NCBI RefSeq assembly: GCF_048323695.1
Contig: NZ_JBLWFT010000012.1
Span: 27,791-91,790 of the forward strand
DNA from: Aquisalimonas sp007126095
GTDB lineage: Bacteria > Pseudomonadota > Gammaproteobacteria > Nitrococcales > Aquisalimonadaceae
Direction: 5' to 3'
Length of the DNA: 64,000 nucleotides
Positions 9,065 to 17,040 of this stretch are shown here, in pieces. Under the pieces are notes generated by a model, which was not told the origin of the DNA, made no database searches, and saw only the letters and a program-made list of their open reading frames with translations. A program made the position numbers and the translations under genes. Numbering within the stretch: the stretch's first letter is position 1; the number at the start of each line of letters is the position of its first letter.

Positions 9065-9360
9065 GGTCCGGTGGTCCGGTGGTCCGGTGGTCCGGTGGTC
9101 CGGTGGTCCGGTGGTCCGGTGGTCCGGTGGTCCGGTGGTCCGGTGGTCCGGTGGTCCGGTGGTCCGGTGGTCCGGTGGTCCGGTGGTCCGGTGGTCCGAT
9201 GGTCCGGTGGTCCGGTGGTCCGATGGTCCGGTGGTCCGATGGTCCGATGGTCCGATGGTCCGATGGTCCGATGGTCCGATGGTCCGATGGTCCGATGGGG
9301 CGATGGGGCGATGGGGCGATGGGGCGATGGGGCGATGGGGCGATGGGGCGATGGGGCGAT
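9065..9360. repeat. 8-bp tandem repeat array, 37 units in three variants
   Basis: The array is perfectly periodic at 8 bp. It has 29 units of GGTCCGGT or GGTCCGAT (9065-9296), then 8 units of GGGGCGAT (9297-9360). The first 16 units are all GGTCCGGT. The next six mix the two forms, the next seven are all GGTCCGAT, and then the last variant takes over. Such blocks suggest stepwise spread of point mutations by slippage or unequal exchange. Because 8 is not a multiple of 3, all frames on both strands stay open; this is not coding evidence. The array lies about 140 bp upstream of the rpoH promoter region. Confidence 0.97.
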
Positions 9361-9366
9361 GGGGCC

Positions 9367-9414
9367 GGTCGAGGTTGGTCGAGGTTGGTCGAGGTTGGTC
9401 GAGGTTGGTCGAGG
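9367..9414. repeat. 10-bp tandem repeat, 4.8 units
   Basis: Four exact copies of GGTCGAGGTT and a partial fifth (GGTCGAGG) follow the 8-bp array after the six-base spacer GGGGCC. The change in period from 8 to 10 bp at one locus is unusual. The right-hand palindrome begins one base after the last partial unit. Confidence 0.95.
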
Positions 9415-9415
9415 C

Positions 9416-9439
9416 GTAGGGTGGACGTTTACGTCCACC
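9416..9439 (+). repeat. family A palindrome framing the tandem array, right copy
   Basis: GTAGGGTGGACGTTTACGTC plus CACC. Its centre (CGTTTACG) differs from the usual CTTCAG while remaining palindromic, so stem pairing is kept. It follows the 10-bp repeats by one base and faces the left copy across both arrays. Confidence 0.9.
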
Positions 9440-9501
9440 ACCCGCCACATGATCCCCTTGGAACCCCCGTCCCGGAACCCCATCACCCCACCCGGGGTAG
9501 T

Positions 9502-9528
9502 GAACTTCTCCGCCGCTTAGCACTCAAA
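9502..9528 (+). promoter_or_regulatory. candidate sigma-E promoter of rpoH
   Basis: GAACTT at 9502-9507 is the exact sigma-E -35 consensus. It is followed, after 16 bases, by TCAAA at 9524-9528, which matches TCTRA at four of five positions. A sigma-E promoter for rpoH is established in E. coli, where it couples envelope stress to the heat-shock response. The match is by eye only. Confidence 0.5.
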
Positions 9529-9543
9529 GGTTGTGACTGCTAA
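9517..9543 (+). promoter_or_regulatory. CIRCE-like inverted repeat (HrcA operator) before rpoH
   Basis: The left arm TTAGCACTC (9517-9525), a 9-bp spacer and the right arm GACTGCTAA (9535-9543) match the CIRCE consensus TTAGCACTC-N9-GAGTGCTAA with one mismatch, in the third base of the right arm. CIRCE is the operator of the heat-shock repressor HrcA. The element covers the downstream half of the sigma-E-like promoter and most of a possible sigma-70 promoter, a position suited to repression. hrcA is not in the window. Confidence 0.6.
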
Positions 9544-9546
9544 ACT
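9517..9546 (+). promoter_or_regulatory. candidate sigma-70 promoter of rpoH
   Basis: TTAGCA (9517-9522) can serve as a weak -35, with an 18-bp spacer to TAAACT (9541-9546). The preceding TGC gives an extended -10, TGCTAAACT. Both hexamers lie inside or against the CIRCE-like arms. This is a pattern match with no experimental support. Confidence 0.35.
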
Positions 9547-9575
9547 AGTCACGGAAGCAAGCAAGGGGGAAAGCA

Positions 9576-10442
<867 letters not shown>

Positions 10443-10480
10443 CGCCGCGCGTTACCCTGTGTTCCCCTGTTGATGACTTC

Positions 10481-10505
10481 GGCCCCGCTCTGCGGGGCCG
10501 TTTTT
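10481..10505 (+). terminator. rho-independent terminator of rpoH
   Basis: The perfect GC-rich hairpin GGCCCCGC-TCT-GCGGGGCC is followed directly by GTTTTTG, 38 bases after the rpoH stop codon. Confidence 0.9.
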
Positions 10506-10545
10506 GTATGGTGCATTGCGTCGCGCCGGGGGGCGTTCCGCCATT

Positions 10546-10661
10546 GGTGGACCTGAAGGTCCACCCTACCCCGGGAACGGCAACGCCCACAGACCCGCGG
10601 CCCCGTAGGCGTCTTAGAAGGGTGGACCGTCAGACCCGTAGGGTGGACCTTCAGGTCCACC
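10546..10661. repeat. inward-facing pair of family A palindromes after rpoH
   Basis: Reverse copy at 10546-10569 (ending CCACCCTAC) and forward copy at 10638-10661 (GTAGGGTGGACCTTCAGGTC plus CACC), 68 bases apart with GTAG heads inward. A degenerate half-copy (GGGTGGACCGTCAGAC, about 10620-10635) lies between them. They fill the gap between the rpoH terminator and the small gene at 10702. Confidence 0.9.
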
Positions 10662-10701
10662 AGATGAGCCGGTGATCCAGCCGCATTCACCAGCCCCCAG
10701 G

Positions 10702-10935
10702 TCAATACGACGCGGTTTCCTCCCAAGGGACAGAGACCGCCAGCCGCTCCAGCAGTGCCGCCTCATCCAGCGCGTGCAGCTCCCGCTCGCCGTCCAGCCA
10801 GGTGTCGGCGGTCATCAGCGCCTTGCGCACCCCGCTGCCGTTCTGGGGCATGAACAGGAAGACCTGCATGCCGTAGGACTCCCGCCCGACCGTGACGTCC
10901 CACTGGTGTCCCTGTTCATCCGTAATCCTGCGCAT
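10702..10935 (-). CDS. conserved small protein of unknown function, 77 aa
   Basis: It begins MRRITDEQGHQWDVTVGRESYGMQV and ends with SVPWEETASY. The pattern 'I.DEQG..WDV..GRESYG...LLF.P..G' with a C-terminal 'ALLERL....PW' recalls a family of short cytosolic proteins seen in many gammaproteobacteria. I cannot name it with certainty. There is no signal peptide or membrane segment. The predicted fold is a small beta-sheet and one helix. It lies alone between the rpoH palindromes and radC, and no strong ribosome site precedes it. Confidence 0.6.
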   Translation of the reverse strand: MRRITDEQGHQWDVTVGRESYGMQVFLFMPQNGSGVRKALMTADTWLDGERELHALDEAALLERLAVSVPWEETASY

Positions 10936-10989
10936 GCCGTCTACCCGCGTGGTGGTGGAGATGGGGCAAGTCTGACACAGGCGGGGCGG

Positions 10990-11664
10990 CTACATGAGCC
11001 CCCGCTCCGCGAACGACACCGGTTCGCCGTCACCAACGATGAAATGGTCCAGCAGGCGGATATCCACGAGTCCAAGGGCGTCTCGCAGCCTGCGGGTAAT
11101 CTGTTCGTCGGCCCGGCTCGGCTCGGCGACGCCGGAGGGGTGGTTGTGGGCCGCGATCACCGCGGCGGCGTTGTGCGCCAGCGCCCGGCGGACTACCTCT
11201 CGGGGATAGACGGCCGCTGCGTCGATGGTGCCCTCGAACAGCTCCTCGAAGTGCATCACCCGGTGTCGGTTGTCCAGGAACAGGCAGGCGAACACCTCCC
11301 GCTGCCGATGCCGGAGCCGCGACTGCAGGAACGCGCGGGTGGTCTGGGGTGTCGTGAGGGCGTCGCCGCGCTCCAGGTCCGCGGCCAGATAGCGGCGCGC
11401 CATGGCCAGCACCGCCTGGAGCTGGGTGTACTTGGCGTCGCCCAGGCCAGGGCCGGCACAAAAGCTGGCGCGGTCGGCTTCCAGCAGCCCACGCAGGCCG
11501 TTGTAACGCTGCAGGAGATCCCTGGCGAGATCCACGGCGCTGCGGCCGCGGCTGCCGGTGCGCAGGAAGATGGCAAGGAGCTCGGCGTCGGAGAGTGCGT
11601 CGGCGCCGTGGGCGAGCAGCCGTTCCCGGGGGCGTTCCGCCTCCGGCCAGTCGGTAATGGCCAT
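10990..11664 (-). CDS. radC: RadC-family JAB-domain protein
   Basis: 224 residues from the ATG at 11664 (MAITDWPEAERPRERLL); longer forms upstream run through the coaBC region and are rejected. A helix-hairpin-helix region (ELLAIFLRTGSRGRSAVDLA, LLEADRASFCAGPGLG) precedes a JAB1/MPN metalloprotease-like domain with AHNHPSGVAEPSRAD, a complete JAMM metal motif. Despite its name, a DNA-repair role for RadC is not supported in well-studied bacteria, and its biochemical function is uncertain. It is divergent from coaBC, as in Pseudomonas and E. coli. Confidence 0.93.
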   Translation of the reverse strand: MAITDWPEAERPRERLLAHGADALSDAELLAIFLRTGSRGRSAVDLARDLLQRYNGLRGLLEADRASFCAGPGLGDAKYTQLQAVLAMARRYLAADLERGDALTTPQTTRAFLQSRLRHRQREVFACLFLDNRHRVMHFEELFEGTIDAAAVYPREVVRRALAHNAAAVIAAHNHPSGVAEPSRADEQITRRLRDALGLVDIRLLDHFIVGDGEPVSFAERGLM

Positions 11665-11814
11665 TGGTGTTCTCCTTCCGTGGAGTGATCGCGAGTGGGT
11701 ATGCGTGCCTCCTTTTAGCCATTTGTGCTCGCACTTGCAAGCATGCACAGTACCGACGGATTTCGTACACTTTCCACCGGTCCGCGGCGGTGCCGCGCGC
11801 AAGCAGGGGACATC

Positions 11815-13026
11815 ATGGCCGACCTCACCGGCAAACGCATACTTCTGGGGGTCTCGGGCGGGATCGCCGCCTACAAGAGCGCTGATCTGGTGCGCCGCCT
11901 GGGCGATGCCGGCGCAGACGTGCGCGTGGTCATGACCGCCGGCGCGCAGGAGTTCGTGCGGCCGCTGACGTTCCAGGCGGTGTCCGGCAACCCGGTGCAT
12001 ACCAGTCTGCTGGACCCGGACGCCGAGGCCGCCATGGGACACATCGAGCTGGCCCGATGGGCGGACGCCGTGCTGATCGCTCCCGCCAGTGCCGATCTGA
12101 TCGCCCGGCTGGCCCACGGCCACGCGGACGATCTGCTCACGACCCTGTGTCTCGCCACGGAAGCGCCCCTGGCCATCGCGCCGGCCATGAACCGGGTGAT
12201 GTGGGCGCATCCGGCCACTCAGGCCAATGTGGCGCGACTGGTGGAGCGCCACGCCACCGTCCTGGGCCCGGGCGCCGGCGACCAGGCCTGCGGCGAGGTG
12301 GGCTCCGGCCGCATGCTGGAGCCCATGGAGCTGGTGGAAGGCGTGGCGACGCTCTTTCCGGTGCCGGTACTGGCTGGGGAGCACGTGCTCCTGACTGCCG
12401 GGCCCACCCGTGAAGCCATCGACCCGGTGCGGTACATCAGCAACCGCAGCTCCGGCCGCATGGGGTTTGCCCTGGCGGCGGCCGCAGCCAGGGCCGGCGC
12501 GCGTGTCACCCTGGTCAGCGGGCCGGTGGCGCTGCCGACGCCGCCCGGCGTCGCGCGAGTCGACGTGGAGTCGGCCGCGCAAATGCACGATGCCGTCACG
12601 GCGCACGTGGCGGACTGCACCATCTTCATCGCCTGCGCGGCGGTGGCGGATTACCGGGTGGCCACGCCGGCGGAAGCAAAGATCAAGAAGAACGACGCCG
12701 ACATGGCGCTGGCGCTGGTGCGCAACCCGGACATTCTGGCCGATGTGGCCGGGCGGGCGCGGCCGCCGTTCACCGTGGGGTTCGCCGCGGAGACCAACGA
12801 CATGCAGGCGCACGCAGAAGACAAGAGGCGCCGCAAGGGGCTCGACATGATCGCCGCCAACTGGGTCGGGCGGCCGGGCAGTGGCTTCGATGCCGAGGAC
12901 AACGCCCTGGAGGTCAGCTGGGACGGCGGCTCCGTGGCACTGGGGCCGTCGCCCAAGACCCGCCTCGCCGAGGCGCTACTGGAGGTCGTTGAGCAGCGCC
13001 TCCGTGACAAGCAATCGCAGGAGTAG
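11815..13026 (+). CDS. coaBC: bifunctional phosphopantothenoylcysteine decarboxylase / phosphopantothenate-cysteine ligase
   Basis: 403 residues from the ATG at 11815. The N-terminal flavoprotein half (CoaC, residues 1-185) has GVSGGIAAYKSADL, the APAMNRVMW substrate motif and an active-site His in the TFQAVSGNPVHT region. The C-terminal half (CoaB) has ISNRSSGRMGFALA and the KIKKNDADMALALV loop that binds CTP and closes on the substrate. Together they convert phosphopantothenate to phosphopantetheine in CoA synthesis. dut begins 2 bases after the stop. Confidence 0.97.
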   Translation: MADLTGKRILLGVSGGIAAYKSADLVRRLGDAGADVRVVMTAGAQEFVRPLTFQAVSGNPVHTSLLDPDAEAAMGHIELARWADAVLIAPASADLIARLAHGHADDLLTTLCLATEAPLAIAPAMNRVMWAHPATQANVARLVERHATVLGPGAGDQACGEVGSGRMLEPMELVEGVATLFPVPVLAGEHVLLTAGPTREAIDPVRYISNRSSGRMGFALAAAAARAGARVTLVSGPVALPTPPGVARVDVESAAQMHDAVTAHVADCTIFIACAAVADYRVATPAEAKIKKNDADMALALVRNPDILADVAGRARPPFTVGFAAETNDMQAHAEDKRRRKGLDMIAANWVGRPGSGFDAEDNALEVSWDGGSVALGPSPKTRLAEALLEVVEQRLRDKQSQE

Positions 13027-13028
13027 GC

Positions 13029-13484
13029 ATGACGACCGTGGACGTGCGGGTGCTCGACGCCCGGCTGAACAACGAATGGGGCCTCCCCGGGTACGCCACC
13101 GACGGCTCCGCGGGCGTGGACCTGCGCGCCTGCCTCGAGGAGGAGGCGCTGCTGGCACCGGATGCGACGCTGCTCATACCCACCGGGCTTGCCATCCACA
13201 TGGGTGATCCGACGCTTGCGGCAGTGATCCTGCCGCGCTCGGGCCTCGGTCACAAGCACGGCATCGTGCTGGGCAACCTGGTCGGCCTGATCGACTCCGA
13301 CTACCAGGGCGAGGTGTTCGTCTCCTGCTGGAACCGCAGCCGGGAGACCTATACGGTGCAGCCCGGCGAGCGCATTGCGCAACTGGTCTTCGTGCCGGTT
13401 GTGCGTCCGGGGTTGCGCGTGGTCGACAGTTTTGAAGCCAGCGAGCGCGGGGCCGGCGGCTTCGGCCATTCCGGCCGGAGCTGA
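13029..13484 (+). CDS. dut: deoxyuridine 5'-triphosphate nucleotidohydrolase
   Basis: 151 residues, the normal length of the trimeric dUTPase that hydrolyses dUTP to dUMP and pyrophosphate, keeping uracil out of DNA and supplying dTMP precursor. All five motifs are visible: GSAGVDLRA, PRSGLGHKHG, GLIDSDYQGE, RIAQLVFVPV and the C-terminal arm RGAGGFGHSGRS. It lies in the conserved coaBC-dut-algC-argB run; the intergenic gap to coaBC is 2 bases. Confidence 0.97.
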   Translation: MTTVDVRVLDARLNNEWGLPGYATDGSAGVDLRACLEEEALLAPDATLLIPTGLAIHMGDPTLAAVILPRSGLGHKHGIVLGNLVGLIDSDYQGEVFVSCWNRSRETYTVQPGERIAQLVFVPVVRPGLRVVDSFEASERGAGGFGHSGRS

Positions 13485-13504
13485 GTACGCGGGGAGGGGG
13501 GCCG

Positions 13505-15886
13505 TTGAGCGTGAGCGCCGGAAGGCGAGCCGGTCCCGTCCTGGCAACGGCAGGGTTGCTGGTGGTTGTGATCGTCGCCGCGGCGCTCTGGCTGATCCGG
13601 GACGCCGCCCAGGAAGCGCGCCAGGCTGAACGGCAGGCGCGGGCGGGCGAGATCGCCACCGAGCTGGCCGATCAGGTCGGCGAACGGGTGGAGCAGCTGC
13701 GGGCGCGCGCCCGCGCCGTTGCCGCCGAGGCGGAGGTTGCCGATGCGGCGGCGGACGGCGGCCGTGACGGCCTGCAGGCGGCCGCCGAGGGCGTCGCGGC
13801 GCGCTTCCCCGGCGCGTTGCGGGTCATGCTGTACCCGCCCGGGTACGACGAGCCGGCACTGGACACCGAGCCGCCGCTCGGTTACGCGGCGTTGGACATG
13901 CTGCGGCAGAGCGAATCCAGTGCGGCCGTGACCGGCCCGGAGGCCCACCTGCCCGGGCGGGCGCAGGCGCACGTGAATCTGGTGGCCCCGGTCATCCGCG
14001 ACGACGCGGTCATCGGGCTGCTGCTCGTCTCCCTGCCGCCCGAGTGGTTGCGGGAGGCACTGGACCTCTCCGGCGGCGCGGACGGCAGGCGGGTGGTGAC
14101 CCAGGGCGGCGATCCCGTTGTTGCCACCGGCACACCGCAGCCGGGGGCGATCGAACGGGCGGCCGGCGTGCCCGGCAGCCAGTGGCAGGTGCGTGTTGCC
14201 ACCGACGGTGTCGGCGCCACGTACCGGCCGTTGGGCGACCCGTGGTTTTTGACCATTGCCGGGGTGGCGGGCACGCTGATGCTGCTGGTGGTTGTCGCGA
14301 CCCTGCGCGTGCTGCGCAGGCCGGCGGCCGGGACTCGCTTGGTACCAGCGCAAGAACCGCCCTGCCGGGCGGCAGAGCCGGAGCCCGCGCCCGGCGCAGC
14401 GGAACCGGCCCCCGCCACCCGGGGTGGCATGATCGTGGAGGAGCTCGAGACTGAACCGCAGTCCGGGCATGATGCGCCGGCGGCGCATGCGGATCTGGAA
14501 AAGGAGAACGGTTTGAACGTGGATCCCAGCCTGTTTCGGGCGTACGACATTCGCGGCGTGGTGGGCTCGAGCCTGTCGGTGGACGTGGTGCGGCAGATCG
14601 GCCGCAGTATCGGCAGCGAGGCCGCGGCCAGGGGCTGCAACGAGGTGGTGGTCGGGCGCGATGGCCGGTTGTCCAGCCCGGATCTGGCCGCTGCGCTGAC
14701 CGAAGGGCTCATCGCCGCCGGGCGGCAGGTGATCGACATCGGCCAGGTGCCGACGCCGGTGATGTACTTCGCCACGCACCACCTCGGCACCGGGACCGGG
14801 GTCGAGATCACCGGCAGCCACAACCCCCCGGACTACAACGGTCTGAAGATCATGGTCGGTGGCGAGACCCTGTCCGGCGACGCCATCAAGGATCTCCACC
14901 GGCGCATCGTCGAGGACGATCTGGTGGCCGGAGAGGGCGGTGTCCGCCGCCAGGATGTGGCCACCGACTACATCGACGCCATTGCCGGCGACATCACCCT
15001 GCATCGCCCCCTGCGGGTGGTGCTGGACGCCGGCAACGGCGTCGGCGGCGGCATCGCCCCGCAGGTGCTGCAGGCCATCGGCTGCGAAGTGGAGCCCCTG
15101 TACTGTGACGTGGACGGCACCTTTCCCAATCATCACCCGGACCCCAGCGACCCGCACAACCTGGAGGCGCTGATCAGCCTGGTGCGCCTGCAGCAGGCGG
15201 ACGTCGGGCTGGCACTGGACGGCGACGGTGATCGTCTCGGCGTGGTGGATGCCGAGGGCAAGATCATCTGGGCGGACCGGCAGATGATGCTCTACGCGCG
15301 GGACGTGCTGAGCCGCAATCCCGGCGCGGATATCGTCTTCGACGTGAAATGCTCGTCGCAGCTGGCCCAGGTGATTACCGAGCACGCCGGCGTGCCGGTG
15401 ATGTGGCGCACCGGCCACTCCCTGATCAAGGCCAAGCTCAAGCAGAGCGGCGCCCCCCTGGCCGGGGAGATGAGCGGCCACATCTTCTTCAACGACCGCT
15501 GGCCGGGCTTCGATGACGGCATCTACACCGCGGCGCGACTGCTGGAGATCCTGTCCATGGAGGATCGCTCCAGTACCGAGGTGTTCGCGGCGCTGCCCGA
15601 GGCCGTGAGTACCCCGGAGATCAAGGTGGACCTCTCCGAAGGGGAGCCGCCCCAGGTGATCGAGCGGCTGGTGGCGGCCGCCGATTTTCCCGAGGCGCGG
15701 GTGACGACGATCGACGGCCTGCGGGTGGACTTCCCCGACGGCTGGGGCCTGGTTCGGGCGAGCAATACCACGCCCTGCCTGGTGCTGCGCTTCGAAGGTG
15801 ACGACGAGACGGCGCTGGAGCGCATCCGTGCGCGCTTCCGGACGCTGCTGGAACAGGCGCGGCCGGGGCTGGATCTGCCGTTCTGA
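13505..15886 (+). CDS. algC: phosphomannomutase/phosphoglucomutase, long membrane-anchored form
   Basis: 793 residues. Residues 338-793 are the classic AlgC enzyme that interconverts hexose 1- and 6-phosphates for exopolysaccharide and lipopolysaccharide precursors. The phosphoserine loop is GVEITGSHNPP (Ser438), the metal loop DGDGDRLG, and the sugar loop GEMSGHIFF. The first 337 residues add a membrane segment (about 12-31), a periplasmic sensor-like region, a second membrane segment (about 248-268) and a Pro/Ala/Glu-rich linker. Pseudomonas-type relatives also have long forms of AlgC. The start codon is TTG at 13505 after GGAGGGGGGCC; GTG at 13511 is an alternative. Confidence 0.92.
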   Translation: MSVSAGRRAGPVLATAGLLVVVIVAAALWLIRDAAQEARQAERQARAGEIATELADQVGERVEQLRARARAVAAEAEVADAAADGGRDGLQAAAEGVAARFPGALRVMLYPPGYDEPALDTEPPLGYAALDMLRQSESSAAVTGPEAHLPGRAQAHVNLVAPVIRDDAVIGLLLVSLPPEWLREALDLSGGADGRRVVTQGGDPVVATGTPQPGAIERAAGVPGSQWQVRVATDGVGATYRPLGDPWFLTIAGVAGTLMLLVVVATLRVLRRPAAGTRLVPAQEPPCRAAEPEPAPGAAEPAPATRGGMIVEELETEPQSGHDAPAAHADLEKENGLNVDPSLFRAYDIRGVVGSSLSVDVVRQIGRSIGSEAAARGCNEVVVGRDGRLSSPDLAAALTEGLIAAGRQVIDIGQVPTPVMYFATHHLGTGTGVEITGSHNPPDYNGLKIMVGGETLSGDAIKDLHRRIVEDDLVAGEGGVRRQDVATDYIDAIAGDITLHRPLRVVLDAGNGVGGGIAPQVLQAIGCEVEPLYCDVDGTFPNHHPDPSDPHNLEALISLVRLQQADVGLALDGDGDRLGVVDAEGKIIWADRQMMLYARDVLSRNPGADIVFDVKCSSQLAQVITEHAGVPVMWRTGHSLIKAKLKQSGAPLAGEMSGHIFFNDRWPGFDDGIYTAARLLEILSMEDRSSTEVFAALPEAVSTPEIKVDLSEGEPPQVIERLVAAADFPEARVTTIDGLRVDFPDGWGLVRASNTTPCLVLRFEGDDETALERIRARFRTLLEQARPGLDLPF

Positions 15887-15935
15887 GGCGGCCCGGCGCG
15901 TGCGGGCGTAGGGGGTACCGGATCGGAGGCGAACC

Positions 15936-15959
15936 GGTGGACCTAAAGGTCCACCCTAC
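15936..15959 (-). repeat. GTAG-headed palindrome, family A
   Basis: GGTGGACCTAAAGGTCCACC followed by CTAC, reading as a GTAG-headed palindrome on the minus strand. It faces the copy at 16005-16028 across 45 bases, with the GTAG ends inward. An extra partial head (GCGTAGGGTA, 15991-16000) lies between them. Confidence 0.9.
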
Positions 15960-16004
15960 GCGGGCGTGATACCGCGGCGGTCAGATTTTTGCGTAGGGTA
16001 GCCT

Positions 16005-16028
16005 GTAGGGTGGACCTTCAGGTCCACC
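16005..16028 (+). repeat. GTAG-headed palindrome, family A
   Basis: GTAGGGTGGACCTTCAGGTC plus CACC, the commonest form of this repeat in the window. It is the right-hand member of the inward-facing pair with 15936-15959. Confidence 0.9.
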
Positions 16029-16057
16029 ATTCACCGCAGACCGCGGCCGCAGCAACC

Positions 16058-16081
16058 GTAGGGTAGACCTTCAGGTCTACC
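16058..16081 (+). repeat. GTAG-headed palindrome, family A variant
   Basis: GTAGGGTAGACCTTCAGGTC plus TACC. The G-to-A change in the left arm is matched by a compensating change in the right arm (GTAGAC/GTCTAC), so pairing is preserved. That suggests selection on the hairpin. It ends 43 bases before the argB start codon, so it may lie in the argB leader. Confidence 0.9.
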
Positions 16082-16124
16082 ATGTTGACCACCACCAACC
16101 AGACAACCTCATCACAGGAAAACC

Positions 16125-17021
16125 ATGACCACCACCAAGACCCCAGCCGAAGTCGCCGAAGTCCTCACCGAGGCGCTGCCCTACATCCAGCGCTTCCACG
16201 GCAAGACCATCGTGGTGAAGTTCGGTGGCAACGCCATGGTCGACGAGGCGCTCAAGCGCTCTTTCGCCCGCGACATCGTCCTGATGAAGCTGGTGGGCTT
16301 CAATCCGGTGGTGGTCCACGGCGGCGGCCCCCAGATCGGCGATCTGCTGGACCGGATCGGCAAGGAGACCCGGTTCGTGGACGGCATGCGCGTGACCGAT
16401 GCCGAGACCATGGACGTGGTGGAGATGGTGCTGGGCGGGCTGGTGAACAAGGAGATCGTCCAGCTCATCAACGCCCAGGGCGGCCGGGCCGTGGGGCTCA
16501 CGGGTAAGGATGGTGGCCTGATCCGGGCCCGGCAGCTGCGGCTGGAGGGCAAGGGCGCCGAAACGCCGGACAGCGATCTGCCGGACATCGGTCATGTGGG
16601 CGAGGTGGCCAGCATCGACGCCTCGGTGGTGAACATGCTCGACACGGGCGAGTTCATCCCCGTGATCGCCCCCATCGGTGTGGGTGACGACGGACGCGGA
16701 TACAACATCAATGCCGATCTGGTCGCCGGCAAGCTGGCGGAAGTGCTGGGTGCCGAGAAACTGATTCTGCTGACCAACACCGAGGGGCTGCTGGACAGGG
16801 ACGGTCATCTGCTCACCGGTCTCGACGCCGAGCGGGTGGAAGAACTGATCCGGGACGGCACCATCCAGGGCGGCATGCTGCCCAAGATCCGCTGTGCACT
16901 GGAGTCGGTGCAGAATGGCGTGCGCGCGGCCCACATCATCGACGGCCGGGTCACCCATGCGGTCCTGCTGGAGCTGTTCACCGACCGCGGCGTGGGCACG
17001 CTGATCCACGGGCCGTCCTGA
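16125..17021 (+). CDS. argB: acetylglutamate kinase
   Basis: 298 residues. It phosphorylates N-acetyl-L-glutamate with ATP in the second step of arginine synthesis. The amino-acid-kinase fold shows VVKFGGNAMVDE at the ATP site, HGGGPQIGDLL at the substrate site, and LTNTEGLLDRDG and GGMLPKI near the C terminus. No long N-terminal extension for arginine feedback is obvious beyond the first 25 residues, though gammaproteobacterial ArgB can be arginine-sensitive. It follows algC, as in Pseudomonas, but across 238 bases that contain three palindromic repeats. Confidence 0.96.
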   Translation: MTTTKTPAEVAEVLTEALPYIQRFHGKTIVVKFGGNAMVDEALKRSFARDIVLMKLVGFNPVVVHGGGPQIGDLLDRIGKETRFVDGMRVTDAETMDVVEMVLGGLVNKEIVQLINAQGGRAVGLTGKDGGLIRARQLRLEGKGAETPDSDLPDIGHVGEVASIDASVVNMLDTGEFIPVIAPIGVGDDGRGYNINADLVAGKLAEVLGAEKLILLTNTEGLLDRDGHLLTGLDAERVEELIRDGTIQGGMLPKIRCALESVQNGVRAAHIIDGRVTHAVLLELFTDRGVGTLIHGPS

Positions 17022-17040
17022 CCGGCCGCGGGATTGTCGG

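Larger units (their letters stand above)
9026..9575. other. ftsX-rpoH intergenic region, 550 bp
   Basis: No believable gene lies here. From left to right it holds an inverted copy of the GTAG palindrome (9038-9061), an 8-bp tandem array (9065-9360), a 10-bp tandem array (9367-9414), a second palindrome facing the first (9416-9439), and the rpoH promoter/operator region (9502-9546). Each part has its own entry. The open frames that cross the array on both strands are artefacts of a repeat with no stop codon. Confidence 0.9.

Noticed and set aside
9065..9414. A CRISPR array
   Set aside because: The repeats are contiguous with no unique spacers, and no cas gene lies nearby.
9058..9543. Open frames of 140-160 residues on both strands (VVRWSGGP and TTGPPDHR repeats)
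   Set aside because: They are translations of the 8-bp tandem array, which has no stop codon in any frame. They lack starts with ribosome sites and merely reflect the repeat.
11665..12813. Long upstream extension of radC (607-residue form)
   Set aside because: The extra residues are antisense to coaBC. RadC motifs begin after MAITDW, and that start gives the family length of 224.
13349..15481. A 710-residue minus-strand frame under algC
   Set aside because: It is a shadow of algC. It has no start with a ribosome site and no domain.
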